Shown here: positions 45,885 through 56,249 of the stretch, piece after piece | How the letters are laid out: each line of letters opens with the position of its first letter | How positions within the stretch are numbered: the first letter of the stretch is position 1 | Source: Pilatotrama ljubarskyi | Taxonomy: Eukaryota > Basidiomycota > Agaricomycetes > Polyporales > Polyporaceae | DNA: 64,000 nt | Reading direction: 5' to 3' | Assembly (NCBI GenBank): GCA_022385805.1 | Contig: MU277673.1 | Location: 430,511 to 494,510, forward strand | Translations under genes and position numbers: made by a program | The notes under the pieces: model-generated | What the model was told of the DNA's origin: nothing | The model's database searches: none | Seen by the model: the letters and a program-made list of their open reading frames with translations, nothing else

Positions 45885-48182
45885 CTATGGTTCGTCCCGG
45901 AGCTTGGTATGCCCGATCTCCCAGACCATCTTGCGCCGGAGATAGGGCATGTTGACCTGGGAGAAGGGGAAGTTCTCTTCGCCTCTGGACAACGCTTCCA
46001 GGAATTGGCAGGTGAAAACGCCACAATCGTAGCCGTTCTCTTGTTGTGGGGTATCCTGCATTGGTGTCAACGACAGCCTGGAAGCATGACTTGTGTACGA
46101 CGAACTCACGGGTAGAATGTAATCCTGCCAGCCAGTGAAGTCGAATGGCTTCTTTTTCTTGTCTCGATGCTCCTCGTCAAGATACTGGCGCAAGAGCTGC
46201 GCAAATGCGTCGATCAAGTGCTCGAATGGGCTCCGGACAATGCATACCTTGAAGACCTGTCCTCTCTCCATGCCCATGCTGTCGTACGATTCTATCCGCT
46301 TCTTACGGAAGTTAATCGCGGCGGCGGTCCAGTGAGCATTGTTGTGGTTGACCGGGATGAGGATAACATCCTTCGAGAAGATATCGATCTATACGGCAGA
46401 AAGCCGCATGAGCGTCCATGGCATGGCAATGTACCAATAAAGGGCGTACCTTCTTAGTCCACTTCGACAGCCTCGCCTTCTGGTATCCTTGCCCCTTCAG
46501 CTTCGACCAGAAGAACGTGCTGAAGTAGTGCGCATTCAGCGGCTTCTTGCGCCCGCCCCCAGCAGTCCCGTTCGCGCCCGGGTTCTCCTTCGACTCCTCC
46601 GCCCGGGTCAGGATGAGCTGCCCGTAGAAGTTGATGATCTCGTCGTTCAGCCATTGGCACGGCCGCAGGCGCGAGATGTCCTCGTGCGACACCTGCTCGC
46701 GCGCACACTTGGAGACGATGCCTCTCTTCTGGAAGAGCGCGTCGACCTCTGCCTCATCTTCTGGGGGGAGCGAGGTCGGAAGGGGCTTGCGTTTGGGCCG
46801 GAGGCGCTCCTCGATCTCCTCGTCCTTGGCCTGCCGCGCTAGACGGAGCTGGTCGAGTGTGGGTACGAAGGGCCTCGGAGGCTTCGGTCCCTTGAGCGCT
46901 TCTTGTGCTTTGCGGATCGCGCGTTGCAGGAAATCGGGATCGACATGGTCCGGGAATGAATGCCGACGTTCCTTCTCTTGACGGGCTCTTGCGCGGAGAT
47001 CGACTAATGACGGCGATGCTGTCGCATGGTTACGGCTGCTGCAGGCTCATAGTACAAGAGAAGACGTACGAGAAAGTGCGCCGGTCTTGTCCAACTGTTC
47101 CAATCGGGCCTGGTAGCTCAGAAGACCTGGCAAAGAGGCTCAACAGGCGCTCACGAGGAACAAGAGGGCAATTACTCACTCCGGAAAGACTCGAAATCAG
47201 AGTGGAACCCTGCAGACCGCTTGATGTGGTAGAGCTCCTTCAAATCCTTCTCCATCTCCTCTCTTGTCCGCTTCTTCTCTTCTTGTACCCGAACTTTATG
47301 CTATGACGCCCATGAGCCAAGGCGTCGTGACGTGTGCAAGGGCATAGCTCACCTGCTTGGCATGTATATGCTCCCTCTCGATATACTTCTTAGCTGACTT
47401 CTTCCGTCTATGCGCGGTCTCTTCCAGCGCGGCACCGACTTCCGGGTAGCGCTGGGTCACGGCAGACCGTATTGAGGACTCCGAAGGCTGCGTAGATGGC
47501 GGGGACATGAGCCCTGCTGATCTCGTGTCGGCATGGAACCCAGACACCTTTGGGGCTTCCAAGGACTGGAGGGTGTTCTTGGACGTCGACGCGACCGCGT
47601 TGGACTGCATGCTCGCGTACTTGGTAAGGATTGGCCGGTGCTCCCGGGTGCTGACGTTCTGGTACGGCTGGATACGTTGGTGGATGTTGTTCGCCGCAGG
47701 AGCAGAGGTGGAGACTTGGGTGCGCTGGCGCTGACTGGACGCATCTGCCGGGAACATGGGGATAGCGGGGCGTGCTGGAAGCTGGCGTGAAGAGCCGGAT
47801 GCACGAGGCGGTGGAGGTGGGGGAGAAGGAGGTGGAGAGGGTATGGACGAACGCTCCTGCCGCTCCCTGTCTGTGGTTGTATGCGACGGGGCGAAGACAG
47901 GCAATGCGTCCTCATCATTGCCCCTTCGAACTAGAACGCGTATCTAATTAGGTTCCACCTAGGACATGACGCAACGGAGTGCTCACAAGATGCCATGCTG
48001 AAGACCGTATCACGGAGAACCTGCATGAATTCCATGCCCAGCTTGCCCCACCGAGCAAGCAAGGCTTCGTCCTGTGACGGGCTGCTGTTCCCACCGAGCG
48101 GGTGATGTGTGGTCGTTCTGGCTTGCTTGGGCGCGCGCAATGGCAGTGGAGTGTCGGACGCGGACCGTTTATGAGCGAGCAT
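45885..48182 (-). CDS. ULP1: SUMO-specific protease Ulp1 (C48 cysteine peptidase)
   Basis: The C-terminal peptidase shows the catalytic set: His in NNAHWTAAAINF, Asp in ESYDSMG, Cys in ENGYDCGVFTCQF, with Gln upstream of the Cys (DTPQQENG). Before these come ISRLRPCQWLNDEIINFYG and HYFSTFFWSKLKGQGYQKA, both typical of Ulp1/SENP. The enzyme matures SUMO and removes it from targets, often at nuclear pores. The N-terminal half is Pro/Ser-rich (SSIPSPPPSPPPPPPRAS) and basic, followed by an Arg/Lys/Glu coil (RRKKSAKKYIEREHIHAK). ATG 48182 (MLAHKRSASDTPLPLR) is the first ATG of this exon; in-frame sequence further upstream has no ATG. The convergent gap to BET1 is 216 bp. About eight exons. Confidence 0.9.
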
Positions 48183-48831
48183 GGAGGCACGATGTAAGCA
48201 GACGGGGCGGGTGGACGCGAGCGGTGTCCTCTGCGCTGTGGTCAACCCAGCGCGTCCAGATAACGTGTGGCGATAAAGAGTTCCGGAGTGTCAGGCCGCC
48301 TCAGGCAAGTACGAGAGTTGTCAAGTACTCGAGAAGTGCACAGCGGACGGCGGAGACGGGCGGGCGGGGGTGGGCGGCGACGAGAGACTCCCGGGGAGAG
48401 CGGTCGAGGACGTTGTTCGAGATCCAAGCACCCACGCAAGCGCCCGTCGGCGAAAAGCTTCCCGCATGGGCGCTTGTCCTTCCCCGCTGTGGCTGTGGCG
48501 GTGAATAGCCTCAACTTGGCCACCGACTGGCACCTGGCAGTACTCAGCGCTCAGCGCCATGGACACTCAGCAGCAGCAGGACCTAGCGGAAGTATAACCT
48601 GCCAGAAGGCGTGAAGCTTGCAAAGAAATGTCGGACCTTTTTTCCTTTTTCTGTCAAGCGTATCACTCAAGCTGAGAATGCACCCTTGCTGCACGCAACT
48701 GTTGCTCACACTGGAGAATTCATGACCGAGAGCAAGGTCCATTCGAAACCTCTATAAACCATACATGACGGTGCCAGCAACGAACACATATGGTATGGGA
48801 ACAGATCTACTTGGGCAACTGGTAACCCTGG
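48183..48831. other. ULP1 promoter and 3' flank of the kinase gene
   Basis: 649 bp between tandem minus-strand genes. No exon or RNA gene recognised. Confidence 0.4.
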
Positions 48832-50193
48832 TCATAGCTGAAGGCTGAGACGGGAGATCAAGTACTCCGCGTCCGAGACCCGCTTCTCCCACACGCTATC
48901 GCCGATATCCTTCTCCTCGCACACAACCTGGAAGGTGGTGTCCCCCGGCGTACGTACCACGCAGCTGTCCGCAGAACTGGCGCGCGAGCTGATGGTAGAG
49001 TCGACGGCAGAGCCGGCTGAGCAATCCTGGGTCTCCCCACAGGGAAACGCCAGAATATCAATTTCGGATGCCAGCGTCGACTTGGGCTGAGCAGCGGGAG
49101 AGGAGGAGCTGATGATCTGCTCCGGGACGACGTCCCCGATGTCCATCTCCCTGGGCGGGCCCGCAGCGTCAGCCACGGTCGCCCGCCCGCTAGCCCGGGA
49201 CTCCTTGAGCGCGGCGGCCGCAACTTGTGCGTACTCGCCGGCCTCGGAGAGCTCGTCCTCGGACAGGAAGAACGTGTCCAGTTCGAGGATGGCCTTGCGC
49301 AGCTCGGGAAGCGTGATACGCGAGAGGGGGTTGAGTGCGAAGATACGCTGAAGGATATCATTGGCGCCCTCGGAAATGGGCAGCATGTCTAGGAGGAAGT
49401 CGGGGTCTTGGACGAAGCGGAGGAAACAGTGATCCTCCGTCGTCGCCTTCGACCAGGGGTGGCGTCCACAGATCATGTTGATCAGGATGACGCCAAGTGC
49501 CCAGACGTCGCTGAACCTGGCGCAGTACGGCTTGTAACCGTACTCACGACCGACGCATTCTGCAGACGAGAGGTCAGCTACTTGCATAATGAGGTAGAGG
49601 CGGATAACAGACTTACCAGGACTCATGTAGATCGTAGTACCACAACCGAACTCATTGATAATGGTCCGGTTCGTAGCCAGACCGAAGTCCGCGAGATAGA
49701 CTTCGGAGCCATCCTCGTTGGTGAGGATGTTCTCTGGCTTCAGGTCACGGTGGTAGATCTTCGCGTCGTGGCACGCCTGAAGGGCGTCCACGAGAGACAC
49801 GAAGGCCTTCCGCAGGAGCTCGTCCTTGTAGACGTACGTCCTCTTCTCGCAGATGTGCTCGAAGAGGTCGCCCCCGCGGCAGAAGTCCAGGATGATGTAG
49901 AAGTACTCATCATCCTCGAACGCGTCGTGGAGCCCGACGACGTTCGGATGCCCAGCGACGATGCTCTGGAGAGCGATCTCCCGACGCACCGCGCCGAGCT
50001 CGGACTTCTTCCGACCGACCTTGGAGATGATCTTGATCGCCCGGTACAGCGACGCAGGATCAGTGGAGGGGTGAGTGTCAACCGCCTTGTAGACAACACC
50101 GTAGGTGCCAGAACCGAGAACGTTAAGGAGCTGGTAACGTTCATCGATAATGTAACCGGTGAAGTCGGGCATGGTAGACGTGGCAGGGGCCAT
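48832..50193 (-). CDS. Serine/threonine protein kinase of the Ran1/Sks1/Vhs1 group
   Basis: Kinase domain fills the first 300 or so residues: Gly loop (LGSGTYGVVYKA), Lys (YRAIKIISK), C-helix Glu (AVRREIALQ), hinge (YIILDFCRGGDLFEHI), catalytic HRDLKPENIL, ADFGLAT, then GCGTTIYMSPE and YGYKPYCARFSDVWALGV with NMICGRHPW. The GCGTTIYMSPE-CVGREYGYKPY stretch is typical of fission-yeast Ran1/Pat1 and budding-yeast Sks1/Vhs1, which link nutrients, growth and meiosis. The C-terminal 200 residues are Ser/Glu/Ala-rich and probably regulatory. ATG 50193 (MAPATSTMPDF) is preferred. An in-frame ATG at 50358 exists, but a TATA-like element (50311-50320) lies between them. A 57-nt intron (49560-49616) interrupts the SPE codon. 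Confidence 0.9.
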   Translation of the reverse strand: MAPATSTMPDFTGYIIDERYQLLNVLGSGTYGVVYKAVDTHPSTDPASLYRAIKIISKVGRKKSELGAVRREIALQSIVAGHPNVVGLHDAFEDDEYFYIILDFCRGGDLFEHICEKRTYVYKDELLRKAFVSLVDALQACHDAKIYHRDLKPENILTNEDGSEVYLADFGLATNRTIINEFGCGTTIYMSPGKSVIRLYLIMQVADLSSAECVGREYGYKPYCARFSDVWALGVILINMICGRHPWSKATTEDHCFLRFVQDPDFLLDMLPISEGANDILQRIFALNPLSRITLPELRKAILELDTFFLSEDELSEAGEYAQVAAAALKESRASGRATVADAAGPPREMDIGDVVPEQIISSSSPAAQPKSTLASEIDILAFPCGETQDCSAGSAVDSTISSRASSADSCVVRTPGDTTFQVVCEEKDIGDSVWEKRVSDAEYLISRLSLQL

Positions 50194-50310
50194 GATGAAG
50201 AAGAGGGAGCGGGGTGAAGGTAATGCGAGTGCGGGTTGAGTGAGGGAGGAGTGAGCAGTTGCGTTCACCTGGAATGCGAAGGCTGGGGTCTTAGGGGACG
50301 ATATGGCCCT

Positions 50311-50320
50311 CCTTATATGC
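50311..50320 (-). promoter_or_regulatory. TATA-like element of the kinase gene
   Basis: The minus strand reads GCATATAAGG about 120 bp upstream of the preferred start codon at 50193. It supports that start over the longer in-frame reading from 50358. Confidence 0.4.
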
Positions 50321-51623
50321 CTCGAGAGAGCACATCCGCCCTTGTCGACCTCGCCCATGGTCGAGCCCGAGGAAAGCGCAGAAGCTTCATCCGGTGGAGG
50401 CGCAAACTCGGAGCCGCGCGAAGGACAACCGAAGCCGCCGCCCTATGGTCAGAATTGTGATCGAGGCCAAGGGTGTCCCCGGATTGGGCGGAACGGTGGG
50501 CCAGTAGTCTCGTGTGGTCCCTTGTGGATGCCTACGGCTCTTCCCAAGGATAGTGGAGGACGTGAGTCGATGAACACTGGGTGCACTTGGCATGTTGTAG
50601 TACCCGCGTGTGACCAGTTCCATGCTGCTACGATCGGCATCAACTTCAGAGAGGGTAGATATGAGCCTTAAGACAGCACTTGCATAGAATACTCTCTGGA
50701 CTTGCATCATGGATTGACATTGCAATTGGAACCATGCCCGTCAGATTCGGAGTCTAAGTGTCTCTCTCCGCAAATCTCGGGTTGCCTACGACCGCGCCGA
50801 TGATCTAGACCCATGTGTATAGGCGACATACCCAGTTCGAAGCACAACAGCCGGCCGCCATTGCGATCGCGACCAAGAGTGCTCGCCTTCAGCTATGATA
50901 CCCGCTCTTCCAGTCCCCTCAGGGTATACGCTGTCGGTGTCTACTGGTGGACGCGCGATGGTCCACGCGGGGCAAGATCTCGGGGTGGAGAGGGGTGGCG
51001 GTCGCGTGCAGCCTAGCTCCGTGGAGGGTGTGGATATGCTAGCTGAGTATCCTCTACCAGACGGCAACGCACCTGCAATTCCAGATCGACGCGTCGACAT
51101 CATATCCACGTCGATTCCGTAGCAGGCAGAGGATCGCCGAGCTAGTCTGTAGTCGCCCGTAGAGTGACTAGACACCTGTTCATTCCCTGTGTTGTGGTCG
51201 ACGAGGGGCCGTACGGTGAGAGATATGCAGCGTCCCTAGCTTCTGCAGGAAACAGAAAGTCAGAGCAGTCGGACGCAGGCCAGGAGGGAAAGTCAGTACT
51301 TGGCGTATCACTAGACTTTGGTTCACCCATGAACAACGTATCTAAGGGCGCAGGACCGTCCTCCCTGGTAAGCAGGAAACTGTACGTGAGCTCAACCCCG
51401 AGACGTATCCGAGCTGTTCATGATCGAGCCAGCGAGCAAAGGCAAGTTCACGTTCTTTGTGACTGAGTCTATGTAGCAGCGCGCTCTCGTTCCCGTTACG
51501 GACACCTTCCTTTCTAGTCTATTTCCCTTTTCGCCCGGTCACACCCCGTCTCACTCCTCCTTTCGACCTATGTATGCTTGATTGTCTTACATTCCGACTT
51601 CTCCCGAGACCCCTCAGGATTAG

Positions 51624-51630
51624 TATAAAT
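51624..51630 (+). promoter_or_regulatory. TATAAAT box followed by C/T-rich leader and ACGTCA
   Basis: TATAAAT is followed by a pyrimidine-rich stretch (about 51685-51735) with CACGTCACC inside it (ACGTCA). This is the usual layout of a well-expressed fungal promoter and lies about 160 bp before the ATG at 51789. Confidence 0.35.
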
Positions 51631-51788
51631 ACTTGGGCCTCTTGATGTACACCGGGCAGTATTCGTGTTGAATCGACAGACTCGTAACCTGTCCCTCTCA
51701 GCCTGTATCTCTCGTGTCACGTCACCGCTCCTTTCTGGGTCGCGAACGTGACAGTCTAACTTCACCGACTTGATTGTCATGGGGGATC

Positions 51789-52037
51789 ATGGCCCGTAAG
51801 ACGCAGAACATGTGCTCACGGAACAAGGAGGTCATGGGTATGTCGAGAGCCGAACATCGACGTCGAGATGCCAACGTATGTTCTGACCAGCCCGCAGTCG
51901 GACAATACGGGCTGCCAGTCGGGGAGAATCGCGTCGCGAAGACTTCCTTACACTCCGCCAAGCAACAGTTCCCATCGTCGATCATGGCCGCCCTGTTCGC
52001 AGAGGACCCGGGCGATCGTGCCAAGGCACGAACATGA
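51789..52037 (+). CDS. Candidate small gene, 82-83 aa, unknown
   Basis: ATG 51789 opens MARKTQNMCSRNKEVMGM, then a basic SRAEHRRRDANVC segment and a Ser/Gln/Ala-rich end with AALFAEDPGDRAKART. There is no signal peptide, membrane span or known motif. It is supported only by the promoter-like TATA box and leader upstream. It could also be the first exon of a longer gene or a chance reading. Confidence 0.2.
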   Translation: MARKTQNMCSRNKEVMGMSRAEHRRRDANVCSDQPAVGQYGLPVGENRVAKTSLHSAKQQFPSSIMAALFAEDPGDRAKART

Positions 52038-53042
52038 CCAACGACACGGCACCAGCTGCCCCACGGCGTCAGAGACGTCCCAAGCTGACTGACAGGGGCG
52101 GTTCGCGTTGGTTCGAGACGCGCTCCTCGAGCCCGGCGGGAGTGATTGCGATGGCGTTAAGGTGTAAATACGATGCCCGTACGGGCGGTCGGGGAAACGC
52201 AGGACACTCCGTGACAATGGAAGTCGCAGCGACGTTCGAATTTCTCGCGGAATGAGGCGCGCAGTGCAGAGCCCTGTGGAAGTCGGTCCCCTAGGTGTGC
52301 CTGCGCATCTCCTGCAGTGGCGGCAATATGTCAGCGTACGTTCACGGGTCTGGGAAGGTAAGGCTACTCACATATGTTGCCGGACTGCGGGCGCGTGGGC
52401 GATGTGCCGACATATATCATGTTCTCCGGCGACGTGGTGAATGACTGACATATAAAGCCATCAATCGTTCGCAGCACCGGTGAGTTGTGCTTCGCTGCAG
52501 GAGGACTGCGACGTCGACGAGAGGTATCGTGCAGAAGACGTCATAGGCAATTCTAGACAACCCGGATCCGTCTCGTAGCCGCACGTTGACAGCGCACGCC
52601 ATGCATGCGACGCCCGCCTGCCTACCGGTCACAAGCTCTGCAGCTTGTAGCTCGAACCCATGTGCGAATATCTGGATATCAGAAAGCACCATTGATCACG
52701 ATTGTCAGATTACACACGGAATACACGCAGTTGCAGAAGGGGGAAGGAAGTCGGAGCCAGTCTTTGGAAGGGCGCTTTCGCGCGAGCGGAAACTCCGGAG
52801 AAAGGGGAATATTTGCACATGGAAGTTATGGCGAATACGGCGACTAGTCGAGATGTTGCATAAGCCGGCCGATGGCAATAATTACTGTACAGAGAGCATG
52901 GTGTGACATATAAGTTGACGGAGTGGCTGCTGGACCTGTGCGGCGGTCTCCCGAGCTCCTGACTCCTGCCGCATTCTCTCGACTCGCCCAACCCGACGTC
53001 CCTCCTCCGTGCTTATCACCTCCCTTCACACGTACCCTCTCC

Positions 53043-53049
53043 TATATAG
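53043..53049 (+). promoter_or_regulatory. TATA box and C/T-rich leader of the Yippee gene
   Basis: TATATAG at 53043-53049 is followed by an almost pure C/T run over about 50 bases and then the ATG at 53339. The strength of this promoter layout suggests high expression (inference). Confidence 0.45.
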
Positions 53050-53338
53050 CCCCGCCCTCCCTCTCCCCTCTTCTCCCACTCCCCTTGCGTCCTGCGCGCA
53101 TCCCACATCGTCCCCAGTTTCGCCTGCAGCCACCTGCGTACCTCGAGCTTGCCCGCTCCCGATCCTCCTGTACGTCCACCTGTGCGACACCGCTAGAACC
53201 CATCCCACAGGTCCCTCGCCACTCGTCTACTTCAAGCCCGAGCCCCATCCACGCACCCGACGTGATTGAATAGCTCGTTGCAATACAGACCCCCAGTCCT
53301 CTTCCTTGACTGCATCTGTCCAGAGCACCCTCGCAAAG

Positions 53339-54060
53339 ATGGGCATGAGCTACCGCCGCTACCTCTCCGGTGCCCGCATCTACGGCTGTTGCAAATGCAG
53401 GACGCACCTCGCCACCATTCATTCCATGATCTCCCGAGTACGTCTCCTATATCTCTGCCACTTACCCTCGGGCGCAGCTCACAGAGGCGCGCCCCGTTCG
53501 CAGGCTTTCAATGGGCAGCACGGACGAGCCTATCTCTTCGACGGAGTGTGCGTGAATCCCCGCTGCTGCATGTCTCACCGTTGCCGCAGGCTCACTGAAT
53601 GATCCCGTCCCATACCGTCCTGTCGTTCGCTATGAATTCCACCGCCCACGCCCGCTATATTTGGAAATGTCTGCCCGTGCGCTTTCTTGCCCCGCGCGCT
53701 CCTCCTCCGGGTCCCGCATCTGGTCTATACGTGCACCTGTGCCCCCCCACCGCCCGCGGCGTCTGCAGTGTGAACGTGATCGAGGGTGAGCCCAACGACC
53801 GGCAGATGACCACCGGGAACCACACCGTGCGCGACATCTACTGCGTCAAGTGCGGCCAGACGCTCGGCTGGAAATACGTACGTTTTTCCCTACATTCCAC
53901 CCCCTTCCTGCATCGCCGAGCGTACAGCGGAAATGCACGATGCTGACATGGCGCGCTGGTTCGCCGTCCCGATGTCTAGGACTTTGCGTACGAGCCCTCG
54001 CAGAAGTACAAAGAGGGCAAATACATCCTCGAGCGCAACCTGCTCGTCGACGTGCAGTGA
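53339..54060 (+). CDS. Yippee-like zinc-binding protein (Moh1/YPEL)
   Basis: About 120 aa in four exons. Exon 1 reads [17 protein letters not shown] then [16 protein letters not shown]. Exon 2 is [15 protein letters not shown]. After a 221-nt intron (53548-53768) exon 3 reads [18 protein letters not shown] and [17 protein letters not shown]. Exon 4 is [18 protein letters not shown] then RNLLVDVQ, ending at 54058-54060. Both C-x2-C zinc knuckles (CCKC with TH, and CVKC) and the G-Q-H-G-R-A-Y-L-F core define the family. Yippee proteins share the fold of cereblon's thalidomide-binding domain. Fungal Moh1 is linked to stationary-phase survival and to GID-type ligase complexes in some reports; the role here is unknown. 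Confidence 0.93.
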
Positions 54061-55111
54061 TCGGCGCGGCGCGGGCGCATGTACGGCTCGCGTGTGCGGC
54101 GTGCCGTCTAGACCCCAGGGTGAACCGCACGCGACGACCTGGACGCTGGCCGCTCGACAGAGAAGAACGGATCCCGTCAGGCGGTCACATATCACGTCTT
54201 GGTCCGTCGCGTTCGCGTCCGCGGGGCGGACGGTACACTTCGACACACTTCGTTTCACCGGTCCACACACGATCTTGGTCTCCTTCACTCCCGCCTCCTC
54301 CCAGGTATCCCTCGTACCCCTCTTCCCTTCACTTCCTTGCCTGCCCGCATACACCACCACCGCCATGATCGCATACCACCAAACCAACCACCAACCCCGC
54401 ACCGACCGCAGGATAACCAACCAGTCGCAGCTACGCGGTTGCGTCTGCATAGCGTCACATCTCGCCATCCGTCGCGTAAGCTCACGTCCTACCACAGAAG
54501 AGAGACCTTCGAGCTGCTTCGCATGACGTCGGTGTCCCCTCGCGACCGGCCATTCGCATGCACGGGATCTGGATGTACAAAAGTCTTGTACACTACGCCT
54601 CCGAAACCGTAGGCTTCCTGGCCAGTCCATGCTCGTCACAGCACGCCACTGCCATGCGTACGGCGCGCACGAGCTAGGGTTCGGCTTCGGCTTCGCGAAC
54701 CCCCCCCCTCCCTCCCTTTCTTCCTGCCCGTTCACTTATTCATTGCGGTCCTCGAGACGTTCTACTCGGGCGAACCTCCGCCTGACCGCCTTAGACATCC
54801 CTCCATTCCTGCCTACCCGACTTCCCCCATCCCACCATCACCTCACCTTCATTCCATCATGCCATGTACCACTAATAGGCTTGACCCGTCCGTCACGCGT
54901 CCAGTACGTACCTCCACTCACACGTATGCTTTCTTGCACATGGCTGCGGCCGACGTCCTCTCGACGTGGGCGCATTATTACGTATGTATGCCTGGTCGCT
55001 ATTCACGTCGGTCGGAACGCCCCTTCTCTCTACCGCCTTCTTTCTCGTACCTATCTCTGGCATGGATCTGGACAACCCCGTATATATCGCTCGCACCGCG
55101 CGAGAAGTGCT
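54061..55111. other. Intergenic, no gene recognised
   Basis: About 1.05 kb. Long readings occur on both strands (minus 53890-54735, plus 54629-55216), but they have Arg/Ser/Pro-rich GC-driven composition, no domain, and the first overlaps the Yippee last exon in antisense. The 3' UTRs of two genes probably fall here. Confidence 0.4.
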
Positions 55112-56249
55112 TTAGACCGGATGTATGTACAGCATAGGCATATTGCTCGGATCGGAAATGGAAAGCAAAGTCACATCGCATCTTCGTCTATACCAGTCCT
55201 GAACGATGCGCGATAACACTGGGTCATGGGATCGAAGGGCCTTTGTATCGGACTGACCACCTCGGCCGGGGTCGTCCAACGCTTTCTTACATCGCCACGC
55301 GATGTGACGTTCGCGCATGGGACTGAGAAGTGGGATTGCACGGAAAGGGCTCGCTGGGAAGCTTCCCGACCTTGGACATGGGCAACGGGGGCGGGGACGA
55401 GGCAGCACTTCAGATACGCTCTTCTTAGTGGCCCCCTGGAGCGCGTAGGCTAAGAACGGAGTGGCGTACAGTACGTCTTGTCGGTCTCGACTCTCGTCGG
55501 GAGGGCCGCCACCGCGCGTGATCTGAGCGACGACACGCCCACCCCGGCGTGCCACAACCGAGCCAGAGTCGCCGTCGTCGGAGAACTTGTCGTTCTCGAC
55601 CGTCGCCGTGTCGTAGCCGCAAGACGATGAACTCGAGGGCTGTCTGGGCACTGCCGCCGTGCTCGGGGTGGCGGCGAGTGAAGGACCCGAGGCCGTTGAC
55701 GCGTCCATGAAGCCTGAAGGTGGTGCCGGTGGAACGGCGAGCAGCGTCCTCAGACTGTGCATGTCGAAGTACTGCGGGGTTCGGAACTCTTCCTGGGGGA
55801 CGTGGTCCTGGAGCTGGAGGAGCGTGTCCTGAGGGATATGGAGACCGCGACGATCGTCGACCGGAGGAAACATATAATTAACTGGACAGCCGTCTCTTGT
55901 TCCCTCCTGTGACCGCAGGACGAAGGAGGTAAGCGACAGCCAAAGAACGAAACGGAAATCCCGTCCAAGAAAAGACGTACCGAGGACGAGCTTGCTCCCC
56001 TTAGATTTTTCCCATTCGATCTTGTCCACGTCCATCTGGAAGGAGCTCCAGTCGTGCACGAACCGGTCTTCGCCGACCTCGATCTTGGCGCAGTGAAGGA
56101 CAAAGCCGGCCGCTCGCGAGGCGGCAGTCGTCGCGAGATGCTTCGTCGCGTCGGTGTGCAGTTGGTCGGCCTCGTCAATCTTCAATGTCCCTCGCCGCGT
56201 CGATCAAATCCGTGAGCTCCCTGGGCTTCGACTTGGCAGAAGGGTCCAT
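55112..56249 (-). CDS. Hypothetical protein with a likely frame break near its start
   Basis: ATG 56249 reads MDPSAKSKPRELTDLIDAA then RDIED and stops. In the next frame, directly abutting, IDEADQLHTDATKHLATT then AGFVLHCAKIEVGEDRFV and WSSFQMDVDKIEWEKSKG continues naturally, so the two parts look like one helical protein separated by a one-base shift (near 56175-56185). A donor (GTACGT) after KLVLG at about 55980 could splice either to an early stop at 55878-55880 (GGNKRRLSS) or, using a GAG acceptor, to the long frame with NYMFPPVDDRRGLHIPQD and a Ser/Ala-rich tail down to 55112. I recognise no family. Which 3' structure is right cannot be decided from sequence alone. Confidence 0.35.

Larger units (their letters stand above)
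50321..53338. other. Three-kilobase gene-poor stretch
   Basis: Only weak open readings of about 60-130 codons on either strand, none with a recognised domain or a matching exon series. One small-gene candidate with a TATA box lies inside (51789-52037). The final 300 bases hold the Yippee promoter. There is no terminal repeat or transposase reading. Confidence 0.4.

Noticed and set aside
49408..50217. 269-codon plus-strand reading over the kinase
   Set aside because: Antisense of the kinase domain, Val/Glu/Asp/Arg-rich mirror composition.
53548..53768. snoRNA inside the long Yippee intron
   Set aside because: No paired C (RTGATGA) and D (CTGA) boxes in the right order, and no ACA with two hairpins that I could see.
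53890..54735. 281-codon minus-strand open reading
   Set aside because: Overlaps the last Yippee exon in antisense, has no family match, and its composition follows GC bias. A membrane-like piece (WWLVWWYAIMAVVVYAG) is too short to support a gene.
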